Origin: Acanthosoma haemorrhoidale
Lineage: Eukaryota > Arthropoda > Insecta > Hemiptera > Acanthosomatidae
Assembly (NCBI GenBank): GCA_930367205.1
Contig: OV884012.1
Span: forward strand, 56,069,239 to 56,133,238
Length of the DNA: 64,000 nucleotides
Direction of reading: 5' to 3'
Under the pieces are notes generated by a model, which was not told the DNA's origin, searched no databases, and saw only the letters and a list, made by a program, of their open reading frames with translations. Made by a program: the position numbers and the translations under genes. Numbering within the stretch: the first letter of the stretch is position 1; each line of letters begins with the position of its first letter. This document shows, piece by piece, positions 27,740-40,337 of this stretch.

Positions 27740-28820
27740 GATTGATTAATAAGCCTTCAGCCTGCCAGCTTATACCCTTCATCCTAGCCTAGTCTCTTAC
27801 CCCTCTCACTGATGTTTTTGCCAAGGTCATAGATAGACGTTGATATTGACCTTTCTTTGTCCACTTGCCATATGGTTTATGGGGCTATCTCGAATATGTT
27901 TTGGTGTACACCCGCTGGACATGATCAAATCAATAAATTTACATTTGGAGACAGTATCAAGCAACCGTGTGAATACCAAGGTCATGTACATTGTATTGTT
28001 CCTAACAGGGTCTCATATAAAAAAACAACTCATACCAGTACTCCCCAGGGAATATCTCCCTAGCAGTTTTTTTAGTAATTTATTTTAAACTTAAATTTTT
28101 TATTTATTTTAATTTGGTTGTTAAAGTTTTATAATAATGACATGACAGAAAAAATAAATTAATTTACTATTTTTTCAAGTTTTATACATTTTTTTACATC
28201 TCTCATGTTGAGTGATGCAGATATTAGCTCTTGTCATGATAATGATTATTTCTTGTTTATATTTTTCCTATAAACATATTTGATTTAGATAGGAAAGCCA
28301 TAAACTAAGTACCTACTTAATGACTATGAAAAGTTTATAATGAGATTTCAATTGACAGTTAAATAATAAATATGTAATTACAAAAACTAACAAAATTATT
28401 TAATTTGCCGAGTTGAATTTGTAGTCCATGCCTATAAAAACTTCCAAAATTAAATTGAAATTCATCTACACTTTGAATAGCCAAATTTATTTTATATAAC
28501 TTAATATTGCAAGCATACCAAAGAAACCAACCTCATTACAAAAGCTTAAAAAATGAATAAAAATATTTAATTTTCAAATTAGTTATGATACTTTAAAATC
28601 ATAACAGCAATTTTGCCCTGATTTGATTCAAAATATACTTCTATATAGTCTATGAAAAAATTGTAAAGCATTTCAATATGTTGATTTTCAATCTGAGGTT
28701 GTGAAAAGCTGCAAATCAGTTACTAAATAGCTTCCTACAGATAAGACAGCAAAAATAATTATTAAAATGTTCGAGAATAGGAGAACCATCAAACAGAAAG
28801 GGAGATCTATTGAGTTATTA
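27740..28820. other. AT-rich sequence without recognised genes
   Basis: Two overlapping open frames at about 27840-28088 are the only notable ones. They include WCTPAGHDQINKFTFGDS and lack any motif I recognise. Confidence 0.35.
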
Positions 28821-28824
28821 TCCT

Positions 28825-29650
28825 AAACAAATTAAAATCTAATGTAAGGGATATGTTAAAGAGGATAGCTTCCACAAAAATAAATCCTGTATAGATCTAA
28901 TATTTGATACAATGATTTGAATCATACTGAAACAACTGCAAGAGTTTAAATACCTTGCATTCATTAAGGTCATAAAATCTTTCCAGTCCAGCAATAGATA
29001 CTACATCTGGAAAGTTCCCACAGAATAAGTAAAAAAATTAATAAAGAATACTTTCATTGTGATTAAATACCTCTACAGAAACTATGGGCATTAATTCTCC
29101 TCAACCATTTTTACAGATATTGGAGTAAACCAAGGCTGCTGTTTGTCACAAACACGCTTTATACTTGCCATATAATGTATATTAGACAGAGGCAAATGGA
29201 TGTAACAATCAGCTGAGTGATTTGGACTACACAGATGTTTACTAGGATATGAAAGGGCTAAAATACTACTAGAAGGCGATAGAGAGATGGCTTATGAATT
29301 ACATTTCATAACTATACAAAATTCAATGTCTCTGTTTCAGAGAAACTACATTTAAATGTTCAATTAATTGAGGTGATGGATACCTACAACTATCTTGGCA
29401 ATGCAGTCTAAGGTGTTAAACAGAATCATAGAGATCTAAGGTCAGTAGTTTAAGCATTAGAAAGTTCATCATATCTTTACCAAGCTGAAGCTAGGAATCT
29501 TCAATGTAAAAATATTACTCTTCCTACTGGAATGAAAGAAAGAGAAGAATCTCGCTAAAAAACAGCTGACCTTCATCAGCCGCTAACTTATTAAAATTTT
29601 AGGGATGATATGATCCATACCCCAAGCTGCAACATGGAACATGAGCTAGA
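28825..29650 (+). mobile_element. Fossil RTE-type LINE reverse transcriptase
   Basis: Several frames carry ordered, degraded reverse transcriptase motifs of the RTE clade. The first is NKSCIDLIFDTM (usually 'GRSCVDHIFTL'), then LKQLQEFKYLAFIKVIKSFQ (motif A region, catalytic Asp lost), IFTDIGVNQGCCLSQTRFIL (motif B, 'GVRQGCPLSPLLF'), LSDLDYTDV (motif C, usually 'FADD') and TKLKLGIFNVKILLF plus KKQLTFISR (thumb region). Stops and frameshifts are frequent, so this is an ancient dead copy. The endonuclease and tail are not attached. The 3' boundary is lost after about 29650. Confidence 0.68.
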
Positions 29651-31645
29651 TTAATAATGGTGAGTTTTTTGTTTAGGTTGTGCTGTGACGAGGACTGTGT
29701 GCTAATTATTCATATATTTAGATTTTTTAGTATATCCCCAAAGAAGGGGTGTGAGAGAGAGTTAAACAAGTGTTGTCAATGATCTTTGAATGCCTTAGTA
29801 TGTAAGTACTTCCAAAATTGGAAAAATGGAATTGGATCCATTTCTGTAGGTGCTGAAGAAATCTATTTAAGATATTAAGTTATGATTTGTTTAACGTTGG
29901 TGAAGATAAAATTAAAGACAGTAACTCCAAGATATCCCCAAAAGAAAGTATTAAGAATCAACAATACCAATTGCCTGTCCAGGCCGATGTTAATATACTT
30001 TTTATGTTTATAAGTTATCTATTTAATTTTTTTTTAAACTGATTTCAAAGACCAAAGTAACTGAGGCAATACATTTTTTTTTGCTAAAAATACCGAGTTG
30101 TTATTTTTTTAACGATCATTTCATTAATGTTTTATGATTTTTTGGTGGGCATCAAGGTAATACCAAGGAATTTTTAATCTAAATTCCAACTAATAATTTA
30201 TTTTTAAAAAATATCTACTACACAATCTTTAGCCAGGGTATGAAAAAAAATCCACTTTGTTGGTATGCTTGTTAGTTATTTTAGAAACTAAATCAATCCT
30301 CTTTTAATAGTACGTCATTGCTACTGTTGTGTGAGCTTATTAGCACTCATGTAAGTGCCACGTCAGTGGCAGTCAACTAAATGCGCAGCGGGATACAGGA
30401 CACGATTCGCGAAGATTAGAGTAAATGTTGCTCTCATTCAATTTTCCCAAATATATATACTTATAGAAAAGAGGCATTGCCGAGATATAATTAACGTAAC
30501 ACCCTCAAAGGGAGTTGCCACTTCAAGATATGGAGGTCGAATTCCTAAAACGACTGTAAAGAATGCAAACATTCCTTACGTTTAATTGCTACAACCGACT
30601 GATTATTTCTGTCTCATGTGCAACTCTGGTCACATCAATCCCAAAATATTAGCAAGGTGGATCTACTGTTTAGACTATCACATTACACAAAAAACATTCG
30701 TGGAAGTACAGGGCATTAAGGGTACACAAACCACTTATCTAAGCAGGTTCCATTAACTTGGTTTCAGTTATTCTACTCTTAAACGTTGGAACCTTGATTC
30801 GCCCAACAAAGGTGACTCGCAAGTACGGAGGAAATGTTGAGGTTCGTCAGTCATCAAAAAATAAAGTTTAGCCTTCAAATTACTAGTTCGTCCATAAATC
30901 AACAGCTTGTCTATGATTGTTTTGCTATTTCTGATATGGTTATTTTTATTTTTATGTCTTTTTTTCTATACTAGATAAAAATATACCTACGAACCAAATC
31001 ACAAAAACATCAATATCCAGAAATATTTATCGAACTCAACGTCAGTTTCTTTAAACCGTGTCAAGTGATGTAAAGATATCGGGTATTTCTATTAAAAGTA
31101 ATGGATACAAAAAAAAACAGTAAAAAATCAAAAATTAAAAAAATAAATACCTTCTAAGCTGGGATTTAAAAGTTTGTGAAACCCACCGTACCTTGTTAAC
31201 GTTCAATTTTTTTCTATAATTCCTGTTTGTATTATAATAAAAAACCTATTCAGCATTTTTCAATTGTTTGTTTAAAATTACATTTTAGCATTATACCAAT
31301 GTACCAATAAAATTCCAGATCAGTTGAATCGTTTTTACGACCACTGCCATAGAATATATAATCATATTGACATACAGACAAAAAGCAGACCTTGCATATA
31401 TCAGTTAAGGTAAGTCAATTCCAAGTGTTAGATTCACTCTAGCTATCTGATCTAGCTATCTGGCTATAAAAATAAAAAACGACACATCTCCTATTTTAGA
31501 ACTTTAAGTTAGGGAGTTTGTTTGTTTTTTTATCCTGGAGCCGTCTTTTTACTTTCCGTTAAAATGTTTAGTGGATTTATCACTCCACAGTTTCAAGCTT
31601 TAGTCTCCGAGGTCATAGCTTTCACGATATTGTAAAAAATATAGT
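29651..31645. other. AT-rich sequence without recognised genes
   Basis: An open frame of 76 codons at 30355-30585 (for example TPSKGVATSRYGGRIPKTTV) shows no recognised motif. Nothing else stands out on either strand. Confidence 0.35.
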
Positions 31646-31648
31646 TTT

Positions 31649-31985
31649 ACGAGGGTGTACCCAAAATAAACCGAACAGATGTTGCAGGTGGCGGAGTTTA
31701 TGTAGTACCGGATTTCGCCGGTTGAACCGTGTAAAGCAACTTTTCTCCGGTTAGTATGCCAAGTACTTTCACTGGAGAAGGTTCCGTTCTGCTTGTGTTA
31801 ATTTATTTGTGACAGTCGTTTTGCGCGCTCGTCGTTTTTGTGATGGCTGATTTTTGTGAACAGCGCGCGGCCGTGAAGTTTTGCTTCCTGCTCGGGAAAG
31901 CTGTTTTTGAAATGCAAGTACAGCCTCAGGAATTTTCAAAGTTCTTTTTATACTGCCTTGGACTTTGTAAGGCATGAGCGGGAGT
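31649..31985 (+). mobile_element. Mariner-type transposon, 5' end only
   Basis: A terminal-repeat-like start (acgagggtgtacccaaaata, after TA) is followed by a 5' leader and a start codon at 31843-31845 opening MADFCEQRAAVKFCFLLGK. This is the characteristic N-terminus of mariner transposases ('EQRxxVKFCFLLGKSAAET'). The frame then departs from the family after about 20 residues and stops near residue 45, so most of the helix-turn-helix and the whole DDD catalytic domain are missing. It is a broken, non-functional copy. Confidence 0.6.
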
Positions 31986-32689
31986 TAAAGCATTTCAAGC
32001 ATATAAAGGAACGTGAGTTCGTCGGCAAGTTTGACCAGGAAATAAAATCTTGATAGAGGTCTAGATCCATCCTTATTGTTCTTAAAACAGGTGTAGAGAT
32101 ATTCAACAAAGGCATTATATGAGGCATTCAGCACGTTATAGAACATGCACATTGGTCATCTGATTGTTTTCTTATTGTTTATTGTTTATTATTAAGACGT
32201 GTTGCTCACACACTGGTCACATGAATCAACGGATCCTTTAGGTTGATTGTAACATAGTATTATTTTTCGTTTCAAACTTGCTTCATTCACAGCTTCATCA
32301 TCATGCATAGTTGGTAAAAAGACTTGTTCTTACGAGGGAAGTATGACACTGCAGTCACGTCCTTGTGGAAGAAAAAAAATAAAATTCAGAGGAGTGACCT
32401 TGGTACTTTGGATTTACAAATTCGGCAGGAAATACAGATTTATTTTTTCAAGCTTTCGCTACCATGGTTAGCCCGTAATCGTTGAACAGTTTTTGAGCTG
32501 GTAAACCGACGGATGGGAGCAAACAAATGCGTAGGTATCCTAAAAAAGAACAATATATTTTCCAAAGCAGAGAAGTGGGATCACACATAGTCCAGGTATA
32601 TTACGAGTAGTTTAGACACGAGCCTTTCAATTCACATTGTCCATCGTACAAGCTGGTAAGGAGGATGCTGACATCCCGGCTTACTAACC

Positions 32690-32985
32690 TTTCTATTTGT
32701 GTCTGGAGAAAGCCACCACTAAATAGAAGTCGAAATGCAATTAGAGAAAGAATCATTATGGGAAACTTAAACGCAAGAACTGTCTGGTACAACAAGAGAG
32801 TATGGAGGTGACCACTCAAAGAATGGAAACGGACAATTTTTCCTCTAATATAAAATAATAAACTGCCCCTTCAGTCCAAAAAAGGAATGTGATCAGCATT
32901 CTTATGGCAGAGAAATAAGTAGATTTTTCACAGACGTTAAATTAATAAGAGGAGCCGAGCTAAGCACGGAACATTTGTTCTAACA
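32690..32985 (+). mobile_element. Fossil RTE-type LINE endonuclease
   Basis: Ordered motif remnants of an RTE endonuclease lie on the + strand: IIMGNLNARTVWYNK (usually 'IIMGDFNARTG'), then in a shifted frame EYGGDHSKNGNGQFFL ('G.HGLG..NENG..LL'), then FFTDVKLIRGAELSTEHLF ('DVRVKRGADVGSDHHLV'), in which the catalytic SDH is replaced by STEH. Stops separate the pieces. The order and spacing fit a single endonuclease domain, but the copy is dead. It is separate from the polymerase relic 3 kb to the left. Confidence 0.6.
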
Positions 32986-32999
32986 GTGTTAAATATGTG

Positions 33000-34328
33000 G
33001 ATCCTTAAGTCTAGAAATATCATGACCGAAGCAAAAACAGAAATAAAAGGGGGAGGATTTGCGTAGCTCAGAGGAATTACGAAAGAAACACTCTCATTCC
33101 CTAGAAACCCTCTTAAGAAGTAACACAAGCACCGTTACTGTTCTATACAGCCGCTCGTATGTCAATAAACATATGAACAGCTTCGTAGAGTGTTTAACGA
33201 CAATATACAAAATAAAAATATTAATATATAAATATATTTATACTTTCTATATAATATAAGCATACCATAAATCCATTAAAAGATTTTGTGAGTGGCCCCA
33301 TTTATAATAACGCAGAGATATTGTTGTGACAGTGGTTTATAGGTCTGTAAAGAAATTAAACATTTTAATTATTGCCATAACTTGTTACAACCACAGTGTT
33401 GTAAAAAAATTTTTTTCATATCCCCATGTTATCAACATATTAAAGAATTCAATATAGATTCTACATACATGAATCTATTTATAATAGGTAATTAAATGTC
33501 CTGTAGTTTGGCTACATTTTATACAATTTCTAATTATTTTACATTGCGATTTGTGCTTGTTACAAAAGTATAATGATGTAAATTGTACATTAATTTTCTG
33601 AACATTTTTAAAAGTTGTTTCATTTTTTTTTTATGTTATCTGATTGTTTTTATATTAACTCATATGCTAAACTCTTAATTTTATATTTACACCTAAACAT
33701 TTTAGGGCCTCATTAGGGGAAGGTGGTTAAAAAAATTCGTGCAGGATGTTGAGATAAGAGATATAATACACCAATGCTACATTTAATATGATTTTACAAA
33801 TCCTCGAACATTAATCTATTTGTTTACTTATAACCTGATATTATTACCGATCATTGGTGGGTAATTCGTTTTTTTTTTGTTTTTAAGCAAGCAGGTGTGT
33901 TATATTATATCGTTTTCAAATGCAGGATATGCTATCTCATATTTATTAACTATTGACGCAAATGGAACTATCTAAAAATACGTCCGAAAGGATTTTGTTT
34001 ACTACAAAAAAACCACAACGTGTCAAACACTTGATTGAGTGTGATTTGATATGTCCAATCGAATACTCCACCGAAATGTTCTGTCCAACTGATAAACCTT
34101 ATCCAAGATAACCTGCACGCGTGCTCGCTCTCACTCTCCGTTTGTACTATCTGGTATTAGCCAGTTGGTGAGGCCACTAATAACAAAAACCGATAGTCAT
34201 ATATTTAACATTTTCCTCAAAAATCCATCATTTCTGAATAGACAACTAAAGGTTTCCTTGGTAACGCTGAATATTTGCTAATTCTTAATTGTTGTGATTC
34301 GCTAGAAATTATTTAATGATATTCGGGT
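33000..34328. other. AT-rich sequence without recognised genes
   Basis: No coding motif or repeat match to the rest of the window was seen. Confidence 0.35.
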
Positions 34329-35085
34329 TGTAATGAGGACGCCCGCCGCCGTCTGGGGTCTCTACGACCCAGCCGATGTCCAACGGGCGTCAAAAAAGAG
34401 TTTAAATGGGTAAAGCTGTGGTCTTCTTTGACCTTTGCTGGCGGCCTAGTCGGCGGGCTGCTTTATTCGTATTGATCTGACTCCATAAGATCTTAGAAGG
34501 TGTTCCCCTTTAGTGCACTATGTTCAGGAGAAGAGGATCAGGGTAAGGATTATAGGTAGTTTATGCGGTCTTGGAATTAACACGAATTCACACTCGGTGT
34601 TCAAGGGTAGGCAAAAACCGTCCGGATCCCAATAGCGAGTGTGAACCGGAGAGCGGCAGCCTGGATCGCTCAAGGAGAGGCCACGAGAGAAAAGCAGTGT
34701 TCACACTAGGTGATGAGGCTCACCTTCGACTTGTCACCGACACCAAACACTAAACACTAAAAACAAAACAAACTAAAACCTATACCTAGAACCTAGGACT
34801 TGAACGTTCCAGCCACGACAGCATCCTGCCATCGATGGGGGAACGGAGCGGGGGTTATAGCGTTAAACACCGGGTTGGAAAGAACTCCGTTTCGGACTTA
34901 TATATGGAGGCCAGAGGCTGGGCTATGCCCACGCCCTCTAGTGATCTCCGTGCCGTGAACCAGTTCCCCCTCTCTAACTGACGCCTAAGGTTTTTATTAT
35001 TAAAATATGGAAACGTTGGCGAGTGTCTTCTGGTACGAGAAGACGAGAACTTCTATTTATTCGTGGTGAAGAAGTTAATAATAAA
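34329..35085 (+). mobile_element. LTR family B, copy 1 (solo or broken), with a LINE F2 fragment inside
   Basis: The copy starts tgtaatgaggacgcccgccg and shares blocks with the copies at 45.3 and 49.7 kb: the gatctgact...aagatctt segment, tagtgcactatgttcaggag at about 34511, cgaattcacactcggtgt at about 34585, accgtccggatcc, and the 3' part ending around gtggtgaagaagtt. There is no gag or pol sequence next to it, so it is a solo LTR or broken end. I could not find a matching 5-bp duplication. About 34702-34877 is occupied by a LINE F2 segment without its poly(A) tail. Confidence 0.7.
34702..34877 (-). mobile_element. LINE F2 fragment (end of ORF2 and start of 3' UTR)
   Basis: On the + strand the segment runs from acactaggtgatgaggctca to gttaaacaccgggtt. 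It matches the corresponding parts of the F2 copies at about 47011-47188 and 53990-54162, in minus orientation. It lacks the T-tract (poly(A)) end and the rest of the 3' UTR, so it is truncated on both sides. Confidence 0.8.
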
Positions 35086-36296
35086 TGGACCTTCTCCTCT
35101 AGTCATATTATTTACAAGTGGAAATTTATTTTCCCAATGTAAATAGTTGATGTTAAAATAAATAAAACAAATTAATAAATGGCTCTAATTTATTTTGACG
35201 GGGACGTTAATATTTTTACTGTCATTTGAATCTCTGGCAGAAATTCCATTGAAAATGGCATGTTACTAGTTAATTCAGATGAAAAAGATTGACAGTGTTA
35301 TAACATTGACAGTTTTAATGACTTTTTGTGTAATTATAGTCCTCTCAAGCCCCTAAAACCTTCCGTATTAATTATCAAGACTTGCATAGCCTATTAATAT
35401 CCTAGCGAATATGAAACGAGTTATATTTGAATTGCCATTATATTTGATTATTTTATAGTCGCTTAAAGCAGTCCTAGAAACCAAGTAGATAAAATCTTAT
35501 CTTCTAACTGCTGATAGCATAGATTTTATTAACAGTTTCCCTTATATAATAAAAATGACGTACCAAAATGATCTTTGAGAGGAAACATCACCTCCCTGGC
35601 CACTTACCAACTATGGCAATTTCAGTTGGCCTAATTTATTTGTAATGTGCAGAATGAATTTGTATTGTCCAATCTAGATTATACTGACAAGTTGTCGGAT
35701 TATCAAATATTCCGGACTACTGACATTCCTATTTAAACAATGCGAAATAAGGAATTAATGTCGAAATAATGTAAAGCTAAATTTGTTTTATTAATATTTC
35801 TTTATTAAGAAAACATTATAACCACAACATATAAATACTACAAGTTTATAAGTAGAAATGTTAGTTGACATTCAGGCTGTAAAACTTAAAAAAAACAATT
35901 TTTAACATAATATGCCACTCAACTAAAGAAACTATACCTAATCGTTTTTTTTTTTAATTTCCAAGCCATCCGTCACTAGCATTGAAATCTTCTTTCCATT
36001 TAATTATGCTATAAAAAAAAATGTCACTTTTTTTTTTTTAATGATCTTGCTGTCTTCATGTCTCTTTGTTGCTAAAACCTGGAATTTAAAGTTTCACCAA
36101 CTTTCGAGAAATGGTGAATTCTCAAAGTTTTTCTGTTTTGCGGTTCACTTACGACAGATTTTGTAAACTTTTCGACAATAATATTTTGTTTTACTTTTTC
36201 ATTTATATACAGTAGCCCGCCCTATTCCATGTACCCCACTCAAAACACCAGGCATTTACCACGCTCGTGCCGTTGAATTTCTCATTTAGCGTAAAT
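35086..36296. other. AT-rich sequence without recognised genes
   Basis: Several T-tracts occur (for example at about 35946 and 36029). No coding feature was recognised. Confidence 0.35.
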
Positions 36297-36301
36297 GTTG
36301 T

Positions 36302-36952
36302 TGTAGCGACCACTAACTACATAAGATAAATCACCCTATACTCTATTGTGTATATATTTTAAGCAAACGTAAATAACATGAACTAAATGTATTATAGACA
36401 AATGTAAATAACTTGAACAAATATAAATCATTGTAAATGTGGGAAGCAATAAAAAAGGCGGGGGCCAAATAGTCACACGAGATGGGTCACCAGCTGTCAG
36501 TCGCAGGTACCTCACCATATGAGGGAAACCGCAGGTACTAAGCAGGGGACAGGGCTGGCCAGGTAGTTAGGCGTCGGTCGCGGGTACCTCATCACATGTG
36601 TGGGAACCGACACCAGGCCTAAGTAACCTTTGCCAGCCCAGCCTCCCCCAGTAGACAAGGCTGGGGAGGGTACTTAAGGCGGGCTCCTAGCCCCCTGTAA
36701 ATCAGTCTCTCATGACGTCTACTCGTTGACGCGTGGCTTCCGCTCGAACTCTGAAAACTTGACTAATTCTTTATATAAAAACCTCTGTACCTCTTCTCTT
36801 GAACATAGTGCATTGTCGTGGCACATACCTATCAAAAATGGAGTCAGATAGTAATGCCGTCATGAAACGATTGTTCAGGTTGTAAACTCAAACAATCCTC
36901 ACTTGTCACCAGGGCTAGGGTGACCAGGCACCCCCCTAGTGACGACCCGACA
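36302..36952 (-). mobile_element. Solo LTR, family A (651 bp, 5-bp target duplication)
   Basis: Read on the minus strand, this begins TGTCGGGTCGTCACTAG and ends GTAGTTAGTGGTCGCTACA, the same ends as the copy at 60.3 kb. It is flanked by a perfect 5-bp duplication gttgt (36297-36301 and 36953-36957). The TG...CA ends and 5-bp duplication identify an LTR retroelement. The absence of any internal region shows it is a solo LTR, presumably left by LTR-LTR recombination. It holds the LTR core atgcactatgttcaagagaa and a TATATAAAG just downstream of it, and an imperfect internal duplication around 36498-36600. Confidence 0.88.
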
Positions 36953-36957
36953 GTTGT

Positions 36958-37820
36958 GTACAAACAAGAAACGTATTATAAAAAACTAAATAACGATATT
37001 TGCAGCACTGGAAGAATGTAAACGAAATGGGGGAGAAAACTGGGGTTATTTGACGGTAATCGACGAAAATGTAAGCGAGGGAGGTCTTGGAGGGATGTGG
37101 TCGCTTACTTAAAAAATAACAGGAAACATCAGTGACTTTCATGAAGTCACGAGGCAGGTATACACTAGAAGGGGCTTGCTTCTACTTTTAGCATTATATA
37201 TAATATTAGCATTGTAATATTCTTAGCATTATATAAGTTCTCCCGTTTTTAATTCCTGAACTCCTGGGCAGGATGGTGATATTAAGAAATAGCATGTTTT
37301 ATAGACAATACATTAGTTTCTAAATACAATTTTCTCAATTTGGTTATAAATGATTTCCTTAGTATCTAACTTAATTATAGAGGAGAAGGGTAAGTGTATA
37401 GGTAAGGTACTATTGCTTACAATGAATACATATATGATATATTAAAAGTTAAATATACATCTATAAAATCGTGATACTGAATGAAAGGAGTAGGAGTTAC
37501 AATAGTTGTGGTGATACATTTATCTAAGTTTTTATGCAATGCGTTAGATATGCAATCATTGCTAATATTATTAATGTTAAAATACAAAATGCGTTGGATT
37601 TTATCTAGTTACGTGTTCCAACAAAGGTTTCTTATATATTCTTATTAATACTTAAGAATATTAGCCCAAAAAACCCTGCCAACAGTATCAATGTCAGGTG
37701 TACATTCTCTCAGTGTCCTTGGTTAGCATTCTCTCTTACAAGTCATTGCAAATTTCGATATTTGTTGAACTTTTTGATGCACAGAACTCTACCAAACGGG
37801 GATTAAACGAGGATTAAGCA
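36958..37820. other. Spacer between LTR family A copies
   Basis: No gag or pol coding sequence is seen between the minus-strand LTR ending at 36952 and the LTR-like start at 37821, and their orientations are opposite. This is therefore not an internal retrovirus-like region. Confidence 0.5.
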
Positions 37821-38080
37821 TGTCGGGTCGTCACGAGGAGGGCCTAGTTACCCTAGCCCTAGTGACGGAGTGAGAGTTAAATAGCCTGTGACCTGGACGA
37901 TTGCTACTGAGCTATCAGAGTTAAGGACCCCTCGCTGCCTCTGAACTCGTCTGCAGCTGCTTCATTTATTGTTATAGTAAAATATTGTTTTCTATTTGAA
38001 GTGGGAATTATAAACTATAGATACTACCGGTAGTTTTCTATATATATTGCCTAACTACCAACTATCGGTCACCCCCACTT
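37821..38080 (+). repeat. Partial LTR-like sequence related to family A
   Basis: It starts TGTCGGGTCGTCACGAGGAG and includes taaccctagccctagtgacg-type sequence matching the first 45 bases of family A. After that it diverges. A weakly similar end (aactatcggtcaccccca) occurs near 38080. No target duplication or internal region could be confirmed. It may be a different LTR family sharing its 5' end. Confidence 0.4.
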
Positions 38081-40330
38081 AAAAAATTCTATGGTCTAAA
38101 TTAAAAGGTCATTAGAGGATTTGGAAGATACTGCCACCCAATTAAAATATATTGAATTGATTGAAAATCCAACATCGTCACGAACCGCAGACTCGGCAAC
38201 TAATAAAATAAAATTATATGATATCGTATACACTGATACACTTGTATGTAGTCAGCATATTCTGATGATTGATAACGGCGTTACGATGGATCAGGTATCA
38301 AACCAGTACTAGCCACTGGGGAAATTGAGTTGCGCACGCTGTTTGTTTTTACGAATCGTCGTGGGTGGGGGGAATAGCTTGAGTTTTTTCCTTCAAAACG
38401 AAAAAAAAAAATCCCACATGTAGAAAAGCAATTATATAATAAGCTTCTCATATTTCCAATATCTTCCTAATGTATTTCATAAGAGTAAATGGTTAGAAGA
38501 AATGACTGAGGGAGTTGTCAAGATCTTAAAGAATTAACAATGGGTCAAGGAATGAAGGTGAGATCGACACCATTTTGAGGCAGCGCTGTGTTGTTATCTT
38601 TTTAATCACCGGAAGACGGTTGTGCAACATACTATCATTTTCAAGCGAGCATGACAGACGGTCTAAGCTCCATCATTCGATGGTGACTTTCATCGTAGAC
38701 TTTGAGGCCGATTTCGTTGAAGTATAACACAATCATGGGTTTCATTACGACTGCTGCGATAACGGTTCTAACTACTGTTTAAATTATAGACTAATAAATT
38801 CTCAACAAATTTTACGAACATTTAATCATAAAGTCCAGTTCATTAAATTGTTACTCTACTTCGACCATCCTAAACTTTGAGCCCGATTTCGTATCAATAG
38901 ACATCCTTTCATACCATAAAATGGATTAAATACCCTTGGATGTTTTTTTTAGTTTCAGCATCAATTGGGACATAGGGCAAATGCATAATAGTATACCTTC
39001 AAGTCTAATTAGGGTTGGGTTCAAATGACGGCACGATTTTAAAATAGTATTTCGTACAGTCCTAAAAATTAAATATTATTAATCAAGTCGTCCAGATCTT
39101 GAATTTTACACCCTTCTCAATGTGATTTGAATACAAATTAATGACTCTAAAACGCCTGTATTGACATGGTAGTGTTTTTCTTGTCCTCAAAATGGGACGA
39201 AATTAAATTGGATCTTCGTATAAAGTTTCTTCAAGTTTAAGCCTCTGGGTTCAACGGAGGATTCTCAAAGACCAAAACAGGCAGATGAAAACATGACGGT
39301 TTTGAAAAAAGAAATAAATTAAAGCCGGCAATTTATTTATAATAATTTTCAGTGACTTGTTTGATCATTGTAATCTAACCAATTGGAACATTGACCCCTG
39401 TATGGTTCATCGTTTTCTGAGTTGAACGGCCCACTATGGTCGAAGAAGTGTGATAGATAAATTATTAACGTCAGGTCATTATGGCCACTATTGATTTTTT
39501 ATCGGAGGGAGGAAAGTAATGCCAAGGTCGGTTACGATAACTATACAGTTGTTTGAAAGAATAATTCTCAAACATATCGATCAGGAGCTTCTATAAATAA
39601 TAGTATTGTTGTTAGTCTTCACCCTAAGGTAACTCCAAGAGAAGAATGAAACCTTTTGACGATACTCGACGATAAAACAGTATATTTATATACTTTAATC
39701 CTTGATTATTTTTATTTTTAAGCTTAAATATGTTTTGTTTTTTTATCCGTTGGGATTTGGAAGGATGTACAAATAAGTCAATTATCTTATCTACTTCAGA
39801 ATTCTTATTTATTTTTAAATAAATAATAATTCTCCATATGTATGCAAATTATTTTGTGTTTATTAATTATTATATTATTATAGAGTGCTTACTTTATTTT
39901 AAATTGTTATTAATTTTGATATGCAAAATTGATGCATGTTCAACTTATGGGGTAAATATGCTAAATTGTTATTTGGATTCATATGTTATTGGCATTGTTA
40001 TGTGTTTGTTTTTATTTTGTTGATGTGAGTTTTTTATTATTACTAATACATTTAACATGTAAAAACTACGAGTTCGAATAAACTAGTTTTTCCTTATTGC
40101 AAATAAAAATTTAAAAACCTTTCTCTACTACTGTTTATTTTTATCCAATAATCATTAAAAAACAGTGTTGTTAAACAAAAAACCAAAACGCCAAAACAAA
40201 AATAGATAGAAAATTAATTAAAAAATACGTAGATGCTATTAGAAAAAACATTCCTTCATAATACATTATGCACTGATTCTCACTGTGTTCATATTCATCT
40301 ATAAACTGTATGGTTATTGCTTTTAAAATA
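38081..40330. other. Region without recognised genes
   Basis: It contains an unassigned 63-codon open frame at 38121-38312 (EDTATQLKYIELIENPTSS...) next to the LTR-like end. I see no retroviral gag motif in it. The rest (38.5-40.3 kb) has no recognised feature. Confidence 0.35.
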
Positions 40331-40337
40331 TTTAGCA

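Noticed and set aside
36958..37820. Possible internal region of a full-length LTR element between two LTR A-like sequences
   Set aside because: The LTRs are in opposite orientation, the left one has its own perfect 5-bp duplication, and no gag or pol is present.
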